Of a DNA stretch of 64,000 bases, positions 32,900 through 41,826 are shown piece after piece (position 1 is the first letter of the stretch; each line of letters begins with the position of its first letter). The position numbers and the translations under genes were made by a program. This DNA is from an uncultured Clostridia bacterium (lineage in GTDB: Bacteria > Bacillota > Clostridia > Oscillospirales > Acutalibacteraceae): positions 1 through 64,000 of the forward strand of contig CAKNOA010000002.1 in assembly GCA_930990065.1 (NCBI GenBank), given 5' to 3'. The notes beneath the pieces are model-generated. The model saw only the letters and a program-made list of their open reading frames with translations. It had not been told where the DNA came from and did no database searches.

Positions 32900-33209
32900 A
32901 ACCCGGAAGGCCCGCAGGGCGCTTGAGCGCTATGTTCTGTGCCGGTTTGCTTCCCCGAAAAAACAGGCACAAAGACCAAAAAGTCATGGGCAATAGCGGC
33001 AGTTTTTTTCCACGAAAATGGCAAATTGCACAAAGCGAAAAAAAACAAAAATGCCGTGAATGTGTATGCAGCCAAAAATGATTCGGCTTTGTTGACGAAG
33101 GGTCGAATTGTGATATAATATTTGTAATCGAGAAAACGACTCTGTTTCTTTGCAGTCAGTTGTATATTCCACAAAAAGAAAAAACCAACATTAAAAGAAA
33201 CGTAGGAGA
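32900..33209. other. non-coding gap with the HPr promoter and leader
   Basis: About 310 bases without a gene. After trmD there are short GC-rich inverted repeats (GCGC-TTGA-GCGC at 32920) but no T-tailed terminator. The second half holds the HPr promoter and a roughly 90-nt A/T-rich leader with a weak GACT/AGTC hairpin. Nothing else is evident. Confidence 0.5.
33092..33119 (+). promoter_or_regulatory. promoter of the HPr gene
   Basis: TTGACG (33092-33097), 16 nt, TATAAT (33114-33119). Confidence 0.8.
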
Positions 33210-33218
33210 GTGAATCGC

Positions 33219-33482
33219 ATGTTCGTCAAAGAAGTCATGGTTCAGAATCAGGTAGGGCTCCACGCCCGTCCCGCTACCTTTTTCATCCAGAAGGCTAACG
33301 AATACAAGTCTTCCATTTGGGTGGAAAAAGAAGAGCGCCGTGTGAATGCCAAGAGCCTGCTGGGCGTGTTGTCTTTGGGTATCGTCGGCGGTACCAGCAT
33401 CCGCATCATTGCAGACGGTTCGGATGAGCAGGAAGCCGTTGACAGTCTGGTGGAACTGGTCAAATCCGGTTTTGCCGAGTGA
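33219..33482 (+). CDS. ptsH: HPr-family phosphocarrier protein
   Basis: This 87-residue HPr passes phosphate from Enzyme I to sugar-specific EIIA proteins. His15 is in GLHARPA. Ser46 in NAKSLLGVLSL is in the exact position for HPr kinase, so the protein can also serve carbon catabolite control. I use the ATG at 33219, since the GTG at 33210 lies on top of the AGGAG site. It is transcribed alone, between its own promoter and a UUCG-loop terminator. No ptsI is nearby. Confidence 0.92.
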   Translation: MFVKEVMVQNQVGLHARPATFFIQKANEYKSSIWVEKEERRVNAKSLLGVLSLGIVGGTSIRIIADGSDEQEAVDSLVELVKSGFAE

Positions 33483-33503
33483 TTTCGTTTTTACGAAAAA
33501 AAG

Positions 33504-33528
33504 CACCGCTTCGGCGGTGTTTTTTTTT
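33504..33528 (+). terminator. terminator of the HPr gene
   Basis: CACCGC-TTCG-GCGGTG with nine T residues. The UUCG tetraloop makes it very stable. Confidence 0.95.
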
Positions 33529-33551
33529 ACCGAAGAAAGGGGGCGGACCGA

Positions 33552-35411
33552 TTGGAAGAGAAAAGCGAGCATATTAAGGAATTGCGCCGAAAAGCCATGA
33601 AATTGCCGCTGCACCCCGGGGTGTACCTGATGCACGACAAAACCGGCACGATTATTTATGTGGGGAAAGCCAAAGCGCTAAAAAACCGGGTGAGCCAGTA
33701 CTTTGGCTCGCCGAAAAACCACCCTGCGAAAGTGCGCCGCATGGTCAGCCAGGTGGACTGGTTCGAAGTGATTTTGTGCGACAGCGAGTTTGAGGCCCTG
33801 GTGCTGGAATGCAGCCTCATTAAGCAGTACCGCCCGAAATACAACATCCTTCTAAAGGACGACAAAGGGTACCATTATATTCGCATCAGCCCCGGCGACT
33901 GGCCCCGGATTACCGAAGCCAAACAAGTGCTCGACGACGGCGCTTCCTATGTAGGGCCGTACGTCAGTTCCTGGGCCGTGCGCCAGAGCATCGACGAAGC
34001 GAGGAAAATCTTCCAGCTGCCCAGCTGCAACCGCCGGTTCCCCCAGGAAATCGGCAAAGGGCGGCCGTGCCTGAATTACTTTATCAAGCAGTGTTCGGCC
34101 CCCTGCCGCGGGAAGATCACCGCCGCCGAATACCAGGAACAGGTGCGCCAGGCGCTGGATTTCCTGGAAGGCGGGTCGGCGGCTGCCGTGCGCAAAATGA
34201 CGGAAGAAATGAATGAGGCCGCCGAAAACCTGGAATTCGAACGGGCTGCCCGGCTGCGGGATAGGCTCTCGGCCGTGCGCAAAATGACCGACCAGCAGAA
34301 GGTCGTCGCCTCTTCCGTGCCGGAACAGGATGTGATCGCCATGGTGCAAAATGACAGCGAGCGCTGCTTTGAAGTGTTCCGGTTCCAAAACGGCCGGCTG
34401 TGCGACCGGGAGACCTTCTTTGTCAAAGAAGGCGGCACCGACCGGGAAGCCCGCAGCGGCTTTTTGCAGCAGTATTACGGTATCCGCGACCGGGTGCCGC
34501 CCCGGGTGGCCCTGGACGACGCCCCGGAGGACCAGGAACTGCTGGGGCAGTGGCTGAGCCAGAAGGCCGGCCGCAAAGTGCAGATTCACGTGCCCCAAAA
34601 AGGGGAGCAAAAACAGCTCGTCAGTATGTGCCGTACTAACGCTGCCGAACAGCTGGCCCAGCGTTTTGGGCGCAACACCGGGCGCGAAACCGCCGCTCTC
34701 GATGAACTGGCGCGGCTACTGGGCCTCGAAAAGCCCCCGGTGTATCTGGAAGCATACGACATTTCCAACCTGGGCGGCAGCGAAAACGTGGCCGGCATGG
34801 TGGTGTTCGAAAACGGGCGGCCGTTAAAATCGGCGTACCGCAAGTTTAAAATCAAAACGGTGGTCGGCCAGGACGACTACGGCTCCATGCGGGAAGTCAT
34901 CACCCGGCGTCTTATGGAATACCGCAAAGACCCCGATTCCGGTGAAGGCTTCGGGCGGCTGCCGGACTGCATCCTGCTCGACGGCGGCAAAGGCCACGTG
35001 GCGGCGGTGGAGCCGCTGGTGCGGGAGATGGGCTTTTCCATCCCGGTGTTCGGCATGGTCAAAGACGATAAGCACCGCACCCGGGCCATTGCGGCCGACG
35101 GCGGGGAAGTGGCCATTCAAAGTAACCGTTCGGCGTTTACGCTCATTGGCGCCATTCAGGAGGAAGTGCACCGCTACGCCATCGGGTTCCACCGGCAGCA
35201 GCGCAGCAAAACGAATATTTCGTCTACCCTTACGTCCATCGAAGGGGTGGGCATCACCCGGGCCCGGTCGCTTTTAAAGCACTTTGGCACCATTTCGGCC
35301 ATCCGCCGGGCTTCCACCGAAGAACTGCGCGCGGCGCCGGGGATGACCCGGCCGGCCGCCGAAAAGGTGTACCGGGCGCTGCACGAGGACGAATTCGAAG
35401 GCGAGAGTTGA
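33552..35411 (+). CDS. uvrC: excinuclease ABC subunit C
   Basis: This 619-residue UvrC makes the dual incision in nucleotide excision repair. The GIY-YIG domain opens at LPLHPGVYLMHDKTGTIIYVGKAKAL. UVR motif, RNase H-like domain (DISNLGGSENVAGMVVF, DGGKGH) and C-terminal helix-hairpin-helix (IEGVGITRARSLLKHFG) follow. The start is a TTG at 33552, 8 nt after AAAGGGGG. An ATG exists 15 codons in, but IKELRRKAMKLP matches clostridial relatives. Confidence 0.93.
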   Translation: MEEKSEHIKELRRKAMKLPLHPGVYLMHDKTGTIIYVGKAKALKNRVSQYFGSPKNHPAKVRRMVSQVDWFEVILCDSEFEALVLECSLIKQYRPKYNILLKDDKGYHYIRISPGDWPRITEAKQVLDDGASYVGPYVSSWAVRQSIDEARKIFQLPSCNRRFPQEIGKGRPCLNYFIKQCSAPCRGKITAAEYQEQVRQALDFLEGGSAAAVRKMTEEMNEAAENLEFERAARLRDRLSAVRKMTDQQKVVASSVPEQDVIAMVQNDSERCFEVFRFQNGRLCDRETFFVKEGGTDREARSGFLQQYYGIRDRVPPRVALDDAPEDQELLGQWLSQKAGRKVQIHVPQKGEQKQLVSMCRTNAAEQLAQRFGRNTGRETAALDELARLLGLEKPPVYLEAYDISNLGGSENVAGMVVFENGRPLKSAYRKFKIKTVVGQDDYGSMREVITRRLMEYRKDPDSGEGFGRLPDCILLDGGKGHVAAVEPLVREMGFSIPVFGMVKDDKHRTRAIAADGGEVAIQSNRSAFTLIGAIQEEVHRYAIGFHRQQRSKTNISSTLTSIEGVGITRARSLLKHFGTISAIRRASTEELRAAPGMTRPAAEKVYRALHEDEFEGES

Positions 35412-35436
35412 CATTTCCCCTGGGGCATGGGATAAT
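35408..35436 (+). promoter_or_regulatory. promoter of rsmD-coaD
   Basis: TTGACA (35408-35413, overlapping the uvrC stop), 17 nt, GATAAT (35431-35436). Confidence 0.8.
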
Positions 35437-35477
35437 AAGAACAATTATCCGGTTTTCCGGGGGAAGGAAACAAAAAC

Positions 35478-36026
35478 ATGCGCATTATTACAGGGACGGC
35501 CCGGGGCCGCCGACTGATTACGTTACAGGGTGAAGCCGTCCGCCCCACGCCGGAACGCGTGAAAGAGGCGCTTTTCAGCATGCTGCAATTCCAGCTGGAA
35601 GGGCGGCGGGTGCTGGATCTGTTTGCCGGTAGCGGACAAATCGGGCTGGAAGCCCTCAGCCGGGGCGCGAAAGAAGTCGTGTTCGTCGATGCCTCCCGGG
35701 AGAGCATCAGCGTGGTGGAGAAGAATATCCAAAGTACCGGACTGAGCCGGGGGGCCAAAGTGGTGCCCATGGATTCGCTTCTTTTCTTGCAGAGAAAAAC
35801 GGAACCGTTTGACATTGCATTTCTCGATCCGCCGTACCATACGGGCCTGTTGCAGCAGGCGCTGCCCCTGACGGCCGCGATTATGAACCGCGGCGGCGTG
35901 ATCATCGCCGAACACCCGGTGGATGACGAAGTGCCTGAAACCCTGGGGGATTTTGTGCGGGGAAAAGAACGCCGGTATGGTAAAATTTTGCTGACGGTGT
36001 ACCATCATAAGGATGTGGAACTATGA
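35478..36026 (+). CDS. rsmD: 16S rRNA m2G966 methyltransferase RsmD
   Basis: This 182-residue SAM-dependent enzyme has RIITGTARGRRL, the SAM loop DLFAGSGQIGLEALSRGA and the catalytic FLDPPYHTG (DPPY). It modifies G966 of 16S rRNA. Its stop overlaps the coaD start (ATGA), the conserved rsmD-coaD pair. Confidence 0.94.
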   Translation: MRIITGTARGRRLITLQGEAVRPTPERVKEALFSMLQFQLEGRRVLDLFAGSGQIGLEALSRGAKEVVFVDASRESISVVEKNIQSTGLSRGAKVVPMDSLLFLQRKTEPFDIAFLDPPYHTGLLQQALPLTAAIMNRGGVIIAEHPVDDEVPETLGDFVRGKERRYGKILLTVYHHKDVEL

Positions 36027-36517
36027 GCATTGCAATTTGCCCGGGCAGTTATGACCCGGTCACTCTGGGGCATTTGGATATCATCACCCGCAGCAGCCGG
36101 ATTTTTGACCACGTGATTGTGGCGGTGATGATCAACCCCAAAAAGAAAACCTCATTTACGGTGGAAGAGCGCATCGACCTGCTGCGCCGGGCCACGGCCG
36201 GCCTATCTGGGGTGGAAGTGGTCGGTTTCAGCGGGCTGCTGGCGGATTATGCCCGCCAGCGGGGGGCGACAGCCATTGTCAAGGGCCTAAGGGCCGTGAC
36301 GGATTTCGAATACGAATTCCAGATGGCGCTGACGAATAAAAAGCTCAACCCCCATGTGGAAACGTTGTTTATGACCACCCGCAGCGAGTATATGTATTTG
36401 AGTTCCAGCATGGTCAAGCAGGTGGCCATGTTTGGCGGGGACATTTCGGAAGATATTCCGGCGTGTATCCTGCCGGATGTAAAGGCGCGGCTGTGCCGGG
36501 AACAGCCCCAGCCCTGA
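36023..36517 (+). CDS. coaD: phosphopantetheine adenylyltransferase
   Basis: This 164-residue enzyme joins ATP and 4'-phosphopantetheine to make dephospho-CoA. The nucleotidyltransferase motif GSYDPVTLGHLDII and the YMYLSSSMVKQ segment (ISSS/xxR-like) are clear. It is translationally coupled to rsmD. Confidence 0.96.
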   Translation: MSIAICPGSYDPVTLGHLDIITRSSRIFDHVIVAVMINPKKKTSFTVEERIDLLRRATAGLSGVEVVGFSGLLADYARQRGATAIVKGLRAVTDFEYEFQMALTNKKLNPHVETLFMTTRSEYMYLSSSMVKQVAMFGGDISEDIPACILPDVKARLCREQPQP

Positions 36518-36584
36518 AAATAAGCCGGTTATGATGTGAGCGAACGGTTCCGGTTTTGTGGAACCGGGGAAAGGAAGAATGAGC

Positions 36585-37064
36585 ATGAGTCATGTTGTCA
36601 CCGTGGATGATTATCTGCAGGAATTGGAACAGATGGTGAAAAACGCCATGAAGCTGCCGCTTTCCGGGGGGCGCGTGGTGCTGGACGGCCAGAATGTGGA
36701 AGATATTCTGCTGGATATCCGCGACGCCATGCCCCAGGAATGCCGGCAGGCCCGCGCGATTGTGGCGGACCGCACGAAAATTATTCAGGATGCCAAGAGG
36801 GAAGCGGAATCCATCATCCGGGTAGCCGAAGAAAAAGCCCGGGCCATGGTCAGCCAGAACGAAATTGTCAAGCAGGCCCAGCAAAAAGCCAATGACCTTT
36901 TAAATCAAACCCAGCAGAAATGCCGGGAAATGCGCCGGGTTTCCAATGAATATGTGGACGACCTGATGCGCCGCACCGATGATGCCCTGGCTGCCAACCT
37001 GTCGGAACTGCGGAAAACGCGGCAGAGCATTAAAGCCACCCAGCGCAATTCCTCCAGCCGGTAA
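36585..37064 (+). CDS. coiled-coil protein (ATPase-subunit-like), unknown
   Basis: This 159-residue, strongly helical protein has a long coiled coil (about 70-155) rich in Ala, Gln, Arg and Glu. It resembles the F-type ATPase b subunit or DivIVA coiled coils but has no membrane helix. In many Clostridia such a gene follows coaD, with no known role. Two ATGs are six bases apart; the second (36585) has 7-nt spacing from AAGGAAG, so I use it. A long terminator follows. Confidence 0.7.
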   Translation: MSHVVTVDDYLQELEQMVKNAMKLPLSGGRVVLDGQNVEDILLDIRDAMPQECRQARAIVADRTKIIQDAKREAESIIRVAEEKARAMVSQNEIVKQAQQKANDLLNQTQQKCREMRRVSNEYVDDLMRRTDDALAANLSELRKTRQSIKATQRNSSSR

Positions 37065-37087
37065 ATTGCACAAAGTCAAATCCCTGT

Positions 37088-37137
37088 CGAAAATCCCCAC
37101 AAGAACCACGGGTTTGTGGTTCTTGTGGGGATTTTGT
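37088..37137. terminator. long terminator before the dcw cluster
   Basis: ATCCCCACAAGAACCAC pairs with GTGGTTCTTGTGGGGAT over at least 17 bp, flanked by AAAA and TTTTGTTG. It separates the coaD unit from mraZ. Confidence 0.92.
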
Positions 37138-37191
37138 TGATATTTTGGGGGAAAACCCGGTAAAAACTCTGCATATTTCCAGCAAAAGCCA

Positions 37192-37220
37192 TTGCAATTT
37201 CCGAAACGATGCTTTATAAT
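37192..37220 (+). promoter_or_regulatory. dcw operon promoter
   Basis: TTGCAA (37192-37197), 17 nt, TATAAT (37215-37220). Confidence 0.85.
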
Positions 37221-37274
37221 GGCAAATATGAGGTGGCAAATCGTGCAACTTTTTCCCAATTTGGGGCAATTTGG
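37221..37274 (+). promoter_or_regulatory. candidate MraZ operator repeats
   Basis: Two GGCAAAT copies (37221 and 37235) and two CAATTTGG copies exactly 10 nt apart (37257 and 37267) lie between the -10 box and mraZ. MraZ represses its own operon through short direct repeats at 10-nt period, so this is a plausible binding site. Confidence 0.45.
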
Positions 37275-37294
37275 TGGAAAGGCGGGATGGATCG

Positions 37295-37714
37295 ATGCTG
37301 ATGGGCGAGTTTCAGCACAATATCGATCCAAAGGGCCGCGTGACCATGCCCTCCCGCTTCCGTGAGGATTTGGGAGATGCTTTTTATGTGACGAAGGGCC
37401 TGGATGGGTGCCTGTTCGTCCTTTCTTCCGCCCAATGGGACAAGCTCACGGAAAAAATGGGCCAACTGCCCATTTCCAAGGCGCGCAGTTTGCAGCGTTT
37501 TTTCTTTTCGGGCGCTTTTTATACCGAAGTGGACAAGCAGGGCCGTATTCTCATCCCGCCGCCTCTGCGGGAATACGCCGGGCTGACGAAAGAAGCCACC
37601 ATTTTGGGGGCGGCCACCCGGGCCGAAATCTGGGATAGTGCCCGGTGGAAAGCGTATAACGAAGAACAAACCCAGGAAAACCTGCTCAGCGCCATGGAAC
37701 TGCTGGAAATCTAA
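37295..37714 (+). CDS. mraZ: transcriptional regulator MraZ
   Basis: This 139-residue ring-forming regulator has two SpoVT-AbrB domains (MGEFQHNIDPKGRVTMPSRF and EVDKQGRILIPPPLREYAGL). It binds the dcw promoter region and usually represses it. Of several in-frame starts I chose the ATG at 37295, which gives the family's MLMGEF opening and follows AAAGGCGGG. Confidence 0.93.
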   Translation: MLMGEFQHNIDPKGRVTMPSRFREDLGDAFYVTKGLDGCLFVLSSAQWDKLTEKMGQLPISKARSLQRFFFSGAFYTEVDKQGRILIPPPLREYAGLTKEATILGAATRAEIWDSARWKAYNEEQTQENLLSAMELLEI

Positions 37715-37735
37715 CCGGAATCAGGAGGTGCCGCG

Positions 37736-38701
37736 ATGGAAACAGCATTCTATCATAAGCCCGTCTTGTTCCGGGAAACCATTGATTCGTTGCATATCCG
37801 GCCCGACGGGGTGTACATTGACGGCACAGCGGGGGGCGGCGGCCACAGTGAAGCGATTTTGCAAAAGCTCACGACGGGCCGGCTCCTCTCCATTGACCAG
37901 GACCCCGATGCCATTGCCGTGTGTCAAAAGCGGTTTGCCCCCTATGGGGCGCGTTCCGTTTTGCGGCAGGGCAATTTTGCCGATATGGTCCGTATTGCCG
38001 GGGAAGCCGGGTGTGCGCCCTGTGACGGGGTGCTGCTGGATATCGGGGTTTCCTCCCACCAGCTGGACACGCCCGAGCGGGGGTTTTCGTATCATTACGA
38101 CGCACCGCTTGATATGCGCATGAGCCAGAGCGGCCCCACTGCCGCCGATTTGCTGCGGGACTTGCCCGAACAGGAAATCGCCCGCATATTGCGGGAATAC
38201 GGGGAAGAAAAAGCAGCGGGCCGCATTGCCCACGCGATTGTAACGCAGCGGGCCATGACGCCCATTACCACCACGCTGCAACTAGCAGACCTAGTGCGGG
38301 AATCGGTACCGGCCGCCGTACGGCGCAGCCCGGGGCATCCCGCCCGCAAAACCTTCCAGGCGCTGCGCATTGCCGTAAACGGCGAACTGGACAGGCTCAG
38401 CGAAGCCATGGACGCGGCGTTCTCCCTTTTGCGTCCGGGTGGAATCCTTTCGATCATCACGTTCCATTCGCTGGAAGACCGCATGGTCAAGCAGCGTATG
38501 GCGTCTTGGTGTGAAGGGTGTACCTGCCCACCGGAATTCCCCGTGTGCGTGTGCGGCAAAAAGCCAAAGGCCGAACTGCTGTTTAAAAAAGGGCTGTCGG
38601 CCACCAAAGAAGAAGAAAATGAAAACCCGCGGGCTCGCAGCGCCAGGCTGCGGGCATGCCGGAAACGGGAGGAAGAACCCGCAAGGATCCCTCCCCTTTG
38701 A
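37736..38701 (+). CDS. rsmH: 16S rRNA m4C1402 methyltransferase RsmH
   Basis: This 321-residue SAM enzyme N4-methylates C1402 in the ribosomal P site. It has HKPVLFRETID, the SAM loop DGTAGGGGHSEAIL, LLDIGVSSHQLD and the C-terminal RLRACRK. An AGGAGGTG ribosome binding site and the position after mraZ are canonical. Confidence 0.96.
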   Translation: METAFYHKPVLFRETIDSLHIRPDGVYIDGTAGGGGHSEAILQKLTTGRLLSIDQDPDAIAVCQKRFAPYGARSVLRQGNFADMVRIAGEAGCAPCDGVLLDIGVSSHQLDTPERGFSYHYDAPLDMRMSQSGPTAADLLRDLPEQEIARILREYGEEKAAGRIAHAIVTQRAMTPITTTLQLADLVRESVPAAVRRSPGHPARKTFQALRIAVNGELDRLSEAMDAAFSLLRPGGILSIITFHSLEDRMVKQRMASWCEGCTCPPEFPVCVCGKKPKAELLFKKGLSATKEEENENPRARSARLRACRKREEEPARIPPL

Positions 38702-38753
38702 TATAGGCCGGAGAACCGGCCCCGAAGTTTTGCGAAAAGGAGCGTAGAGTCCC

Positions 38754-39275
38754 ATGGCCATGGAACGAACCGAAGCATATGACCTCTCTTTATTTGAAAC
38801 CCGCCCGGTAACGGGTACCGCTGTGCCGAAACCAAAGCAGGATGTGCCGGTCCGCCATGACAATGTGATTCATCTGCCTGAGCCCGAACCCCACCGTCAT
38901 GCACGCCACCGCCGCAGCCCCATGCGCACGCTGGGCTTTTTCACGGCGCTACTGAGCATGCTGGGCATTGTCATGCTGATGATTTACAACCAGGTGCAGC
39001 TCAACGAGCTGACCACCAACATCACCCAGGCGCAAAAAGCCCTGGATGAACAGCAGAGCATCTATGTGCAGCTGCAAATGACGGCGCAAGACGGCAAATC
39101 CATGAGCGATGTGGAAAAATACGCCGAAGAAGAATTGGGCATGAAGAAAATCAGTGAGGGGCAGATCACATACATCACCCTCAACGACAGCGACAAAGGC
39201 GAAGTGCTCCATGATGCCGGCCAGGGCTCCTGGTGGGATCAGATCGTTTCGTTCCTTTCGGGGCTGCTGTCATAA
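38754..39275 (+). CDS. ftsL: cell-division protein FtsL-like
   Basis: This 173-residue bitopic protein has a cytosolic N-terminus of about 58 residues, a membrane helix (TLGFFTALLSMLGIVMLMIY, 61-80), and an extracytoplasmic coiled coil with QLNELTTNITQAQKALDEQQ. The C-terminal block AEEELGMKKISEGQITYITL is like DivIC/FtsL. It would stabilise the FtsQ/FtsL/DivIC complex with the division transpeptidase. The ATG at 38754 follows AAAAGGAG, and an alternative ATG lies 6 bases later. Confidence 0.88.
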   Translation: MAMERTEAYDLSLFETRPVTGTAVPKPKQDVPVRHDNVIHLPEPEPHRHARHRRSPMRTLGFFTALLSMLGIVMLMIYNQVQLNELTTNITQAQKALDEQQSIYVQLQMTAQDGKSMSDVEKYAEEELGMKKISEGQITYITLNDSDKGEVLHDAGQGSWWDQIVSFLSGLLS

Positions 39276-39469
39276 CGAATGAAGAAGAATACATACATTG
39301 TGGTGCCGGTTTCTTCCGAAGCCGGCTCTGCGTGTTCCATAGGGGAGTTAAAGAGTTTCCAAAACAGAAATTTCCTGTATGAGATTTCCGGGCGGAATCT
39401 CCTTAACTCTTTTCTGCTGTAATTGGAAAGCTGCCGGGCGGCAGCTATTTCACCGGAAAGGAGTTTTCT
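39276..39469 (+). promoter_or_regulatory. structured leader between ftsL and the PBP gene
   Basis: Three hairpins fill this gap. The first is a 9-bp stem GCCGGTTTC-TTCC-GAAGCCGGC (39305-39326). The second is a long-range stem GAGTTAA(A)GAG with CTC(C)TTAACTC (39345-39355/39399-39409) followed by TTTTC. The third is AGCTGCC-GGGC-GGCAGCT (39429-39446), ending 15 nt before the PBP ribosome binding site. It may act as an attenuator inside the dcw operon. Confidence 0.55.
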
Positions 39470-41677
39470 ATGGCATCGGGAACCACAATCCGCATGTGGC
39501 GCCGCACCCTCTTTTTGCTAGTTGTCATGATTGGGCTGGGGTTTGGGTGGATTCTTTTTAACTTGGTGCGCCTGCAGTTGGTCGAAGGCGAAGAGCTGCG
39601 CTCCATGGCTTTGGATCAGAGCCTGCAGACTACCAGCCTGTCGGCCCAGCGGGGCACGATTTACGACTGTAACGGCAATGTGCTGGCCGAAAGTGCCAGT
39701 GTGTGGACCGTGGCGTTGGAACCGGCGTACATCAAAGACGATGATACCCGCCGCACCCTGGCAAAGGGCCTCGCGGACATTTTGGATATGGACGAAGAGG
39801 ACATCTACGCCCTGACCAAAAAAGACACATATTTTACGTATGTCAAGCGCAAAGTGGAAACCAGCGTGCGCGACGAAATCAACGAATTTTTGGAAGAAAA
39901 TAAAATCGACCGCGGGGTCCAGCTCATCGAAGATTACAAGCGGTATTACCCCTATGGCGATTTCCTGTCCCAGACCCTGGGCTTTACCGGGACGGACAGC
40001 CAGGGGCTGTCCGGGCTGGAAACCCAGTATAACGACGAGTTAAGCGGGACCGCCGGGCGCCTGGTCACGGCCAAAAATGCGGCCGGTACCGATATGCCCT
40101 TTGAATACGAACAGAAAATCGAGGCCCAGGACGGCAATAACCTGGTGCTGACCATCGACAGCAATGTGCAGTCCATTTTGGAAGAGGGTCTCAAACAGGG
40201 CATTATCGATAACGATGTGCAGGAAGGCGCCGTGGCGGTGCTGATGAACGTGAAAACCGGGGCCATTTTGGGGCTGGCGGTGGAAGGTTCCTTTGACCCC
40301 AACGACCCGTTTACCCTGATGGACGAAGAGGTACAAAAGGAGATCGACGCCCTGCCCGAAGACGAGCAGGACAAAGCCTATAATAACGCGCTGCAAAAAC
40401 AGTGGCGCAATAAGGCGGTTTCCGACACCTATTACCCCGGTTCTGTGTTTAAAATGTGTACGGGGTCGATGGCGCTGGAAGAAGGCGTCGTGACGGAAGA
40501 GACCCGGTTTACCTGTACCGGTTCGACCACGGTGGCGGGGGAAACCTTGCACTGCTGGACGTCCGGCCACGGGGAAGAGACCTTTGTGCAGGGGCTGTGT
40601 AACTCCTGCAACCCGTATTTTATGTGGATCGGCGAACAGCTGGGTGCTTTAACGTTCTTTAAATACTTTGACGCCTTTGGCTTTACGGAAAAAACCGGCA
40701 TTGACCTGCCCGGCGAAGGTACGACCCTATACCACGGGGCGGACATGGGCCCGGTGGAACTGGCGACGGAATCCTTCGGCCAGAACTTCAGCATTACGCC
40801 CATCCACATGATCACCGCCTGTGCCGCGGTCGCCAACGGCGGGTACCTGGTGCAGCCGCATTTGGTGGACCATATCGAAGACAGCGACGGCAACATTGTA
40901 TCGACCACCGATACCAGCTACCGCCGCCAGGTCATTTCCGAAGACACCAGCCGCCGCATGGTGGATATCCTGCATACCAACGCCACCTCCGGCACGGCGA
41001 AAAACGGGTACATTGCCGGGTACCGCATTTGCGGCAAAACCGGTACCTCCCAGAAAATTCTGGAAGATAACATCGATACCTCCAAAAAGCACTACATCGC
41101 TTCCTACTGCGGGTTTGCCCCTGCGGATGACCCGGAATATGCACTGCTGATCTTCTTCGATGAACCGGAAGGGGACAGCTACTACGGCGGGTCGGTAGCC
41201 GGCCCGGTGTTTGCCAACTGCATGAGCCAGATCCTGCCCTATTTGGGGGTGGAGCCGGTGTATACCGAAGAAGAACTCAGCCGCCTGGATACCACGGTGG
41301 AAAACGTGGTGGGCGAAGGCACCGACACCGCGAAGACGAAACTCGACCAGGAAGGCTTTACCGTTATCATTAAGGGCGACGGCGACAAAGTACTGGCCCA
41401 GAGCCCGGCCGGTGGGGAGAAGATCCCGAAGCAGGGCACGGTGGTGCTGTATACCACGAAAGAAAGCCAGGAAGAAACCGTCACGGTGCCCGATCTGACG
41501 GGCCTGTCGTTCTCGCAGGCCAATGAACGGGCGACAAACGCCGGGGTGCAGATCTGTATGACCGGTGCCATCACCGGCAACGGCGTCTCCCAGTCGCAGA
41601 GCATCGAAGCGGGCGAAAAGGTGAAGCAGGGCACGGTGATTACCGTAAACTTTGTGGAAGCCGACGCCGTTATGTAG
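39470..41677 (+). CDS. ftsI: division/sporulation transpeptidase (FtsI/SpoVD-like PBP)
   Basis: This 735-residue class B penicillin-binding protein has a membrane anchor (13-33), a dimerisation domain (AQRGTIYDCNGNVLAESASV) and a transpeptidase domain. That domain shows SVFK (GSVFKMCT), SCN (CNSCNPYF) and KTGTS. Two C-terminal PASTA repeats (ENVVGEGTDTAKTKL and VPDLTGLSFSQANERA) are typical of SpoVD and PBP2B. It is the only such gene in the cluster, so it probably serves septal synthesis, with a spore-cortex role possible. The ribosome binding site is AAAGGAG. Confidence 0.94.
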   Translation: MASGTTIRMWRRTLFLLVVMIGLGFGWILFNLVRLQLVEGEELRSMALDQSLQTTSLSAQRGTIYDCNGNVLAESASVWTVALEPAYIKDDDTRRTLAKGLADILDMDEEDIYALTKKDTYFTYVKRKVETSVRDEINEFLEENKIDRGVQLIEDYKRYYPYGDFLSQTLGFTGTDSQGLSGLETQYNDELSGTAGRLVTAKNAAGTDMPFEYEQKIEAQDGNNLVLTIDSNVQSILEEGLKQGIIDNDVQEGAVAVLMNVKTGAILGLAVEGSFDPNDPFTLMDEEVQKEIDALPEDEQDKAYNNALQKQWRNKAVSDTYYPGSVFKMCTGSMALEEGVVTEETRFTCTGSTTVAGETLHCWTSGHGEETFVQGLCNSCNPYFMWIGEQLGALTFFKYFDAFGFTEKTGIDLPGEGTTLYHGADMGPVELATESFGQNFSITPIHMITACAAVANGGYLVQPHLVDHIEDSDGNIVSTTDTSYRRQVISEDTSRRMVDILHTNATSGTAKNGYIAGYRICGKTGTSQKILEDNIDTSKKHYIASYCGFAPADDPEYALLIFFDEPEGDSYYGGSVAGPVFANCMSQILPYLGVEPVYTEEELSRLDTTVENVVGEGTDTAKTKLDQEGFTVIIKGDGDKVLAQSPAGGEKIPKQGTVVLYTTKESQEETVTVPDLTGLSFSQANERATNAGVQICMTGAITGNGVSQSQSIEAGEKVKQGTVITVNFVEADAVM

Positions 41678-41826
41678 CGCCCCTACGTCCCGGGGAAATC
41701 CCCGGGATGTTTAAAACGGCACGAATGTGCTATAATAACGCTGAATACGGGTTCCGCCTCCTGGCGGAGCCCGAAAAAAACAGATTCCCCCGAAAAAGGG
41801 GAAAAGAAAAAGGTGGAGAAATACAT

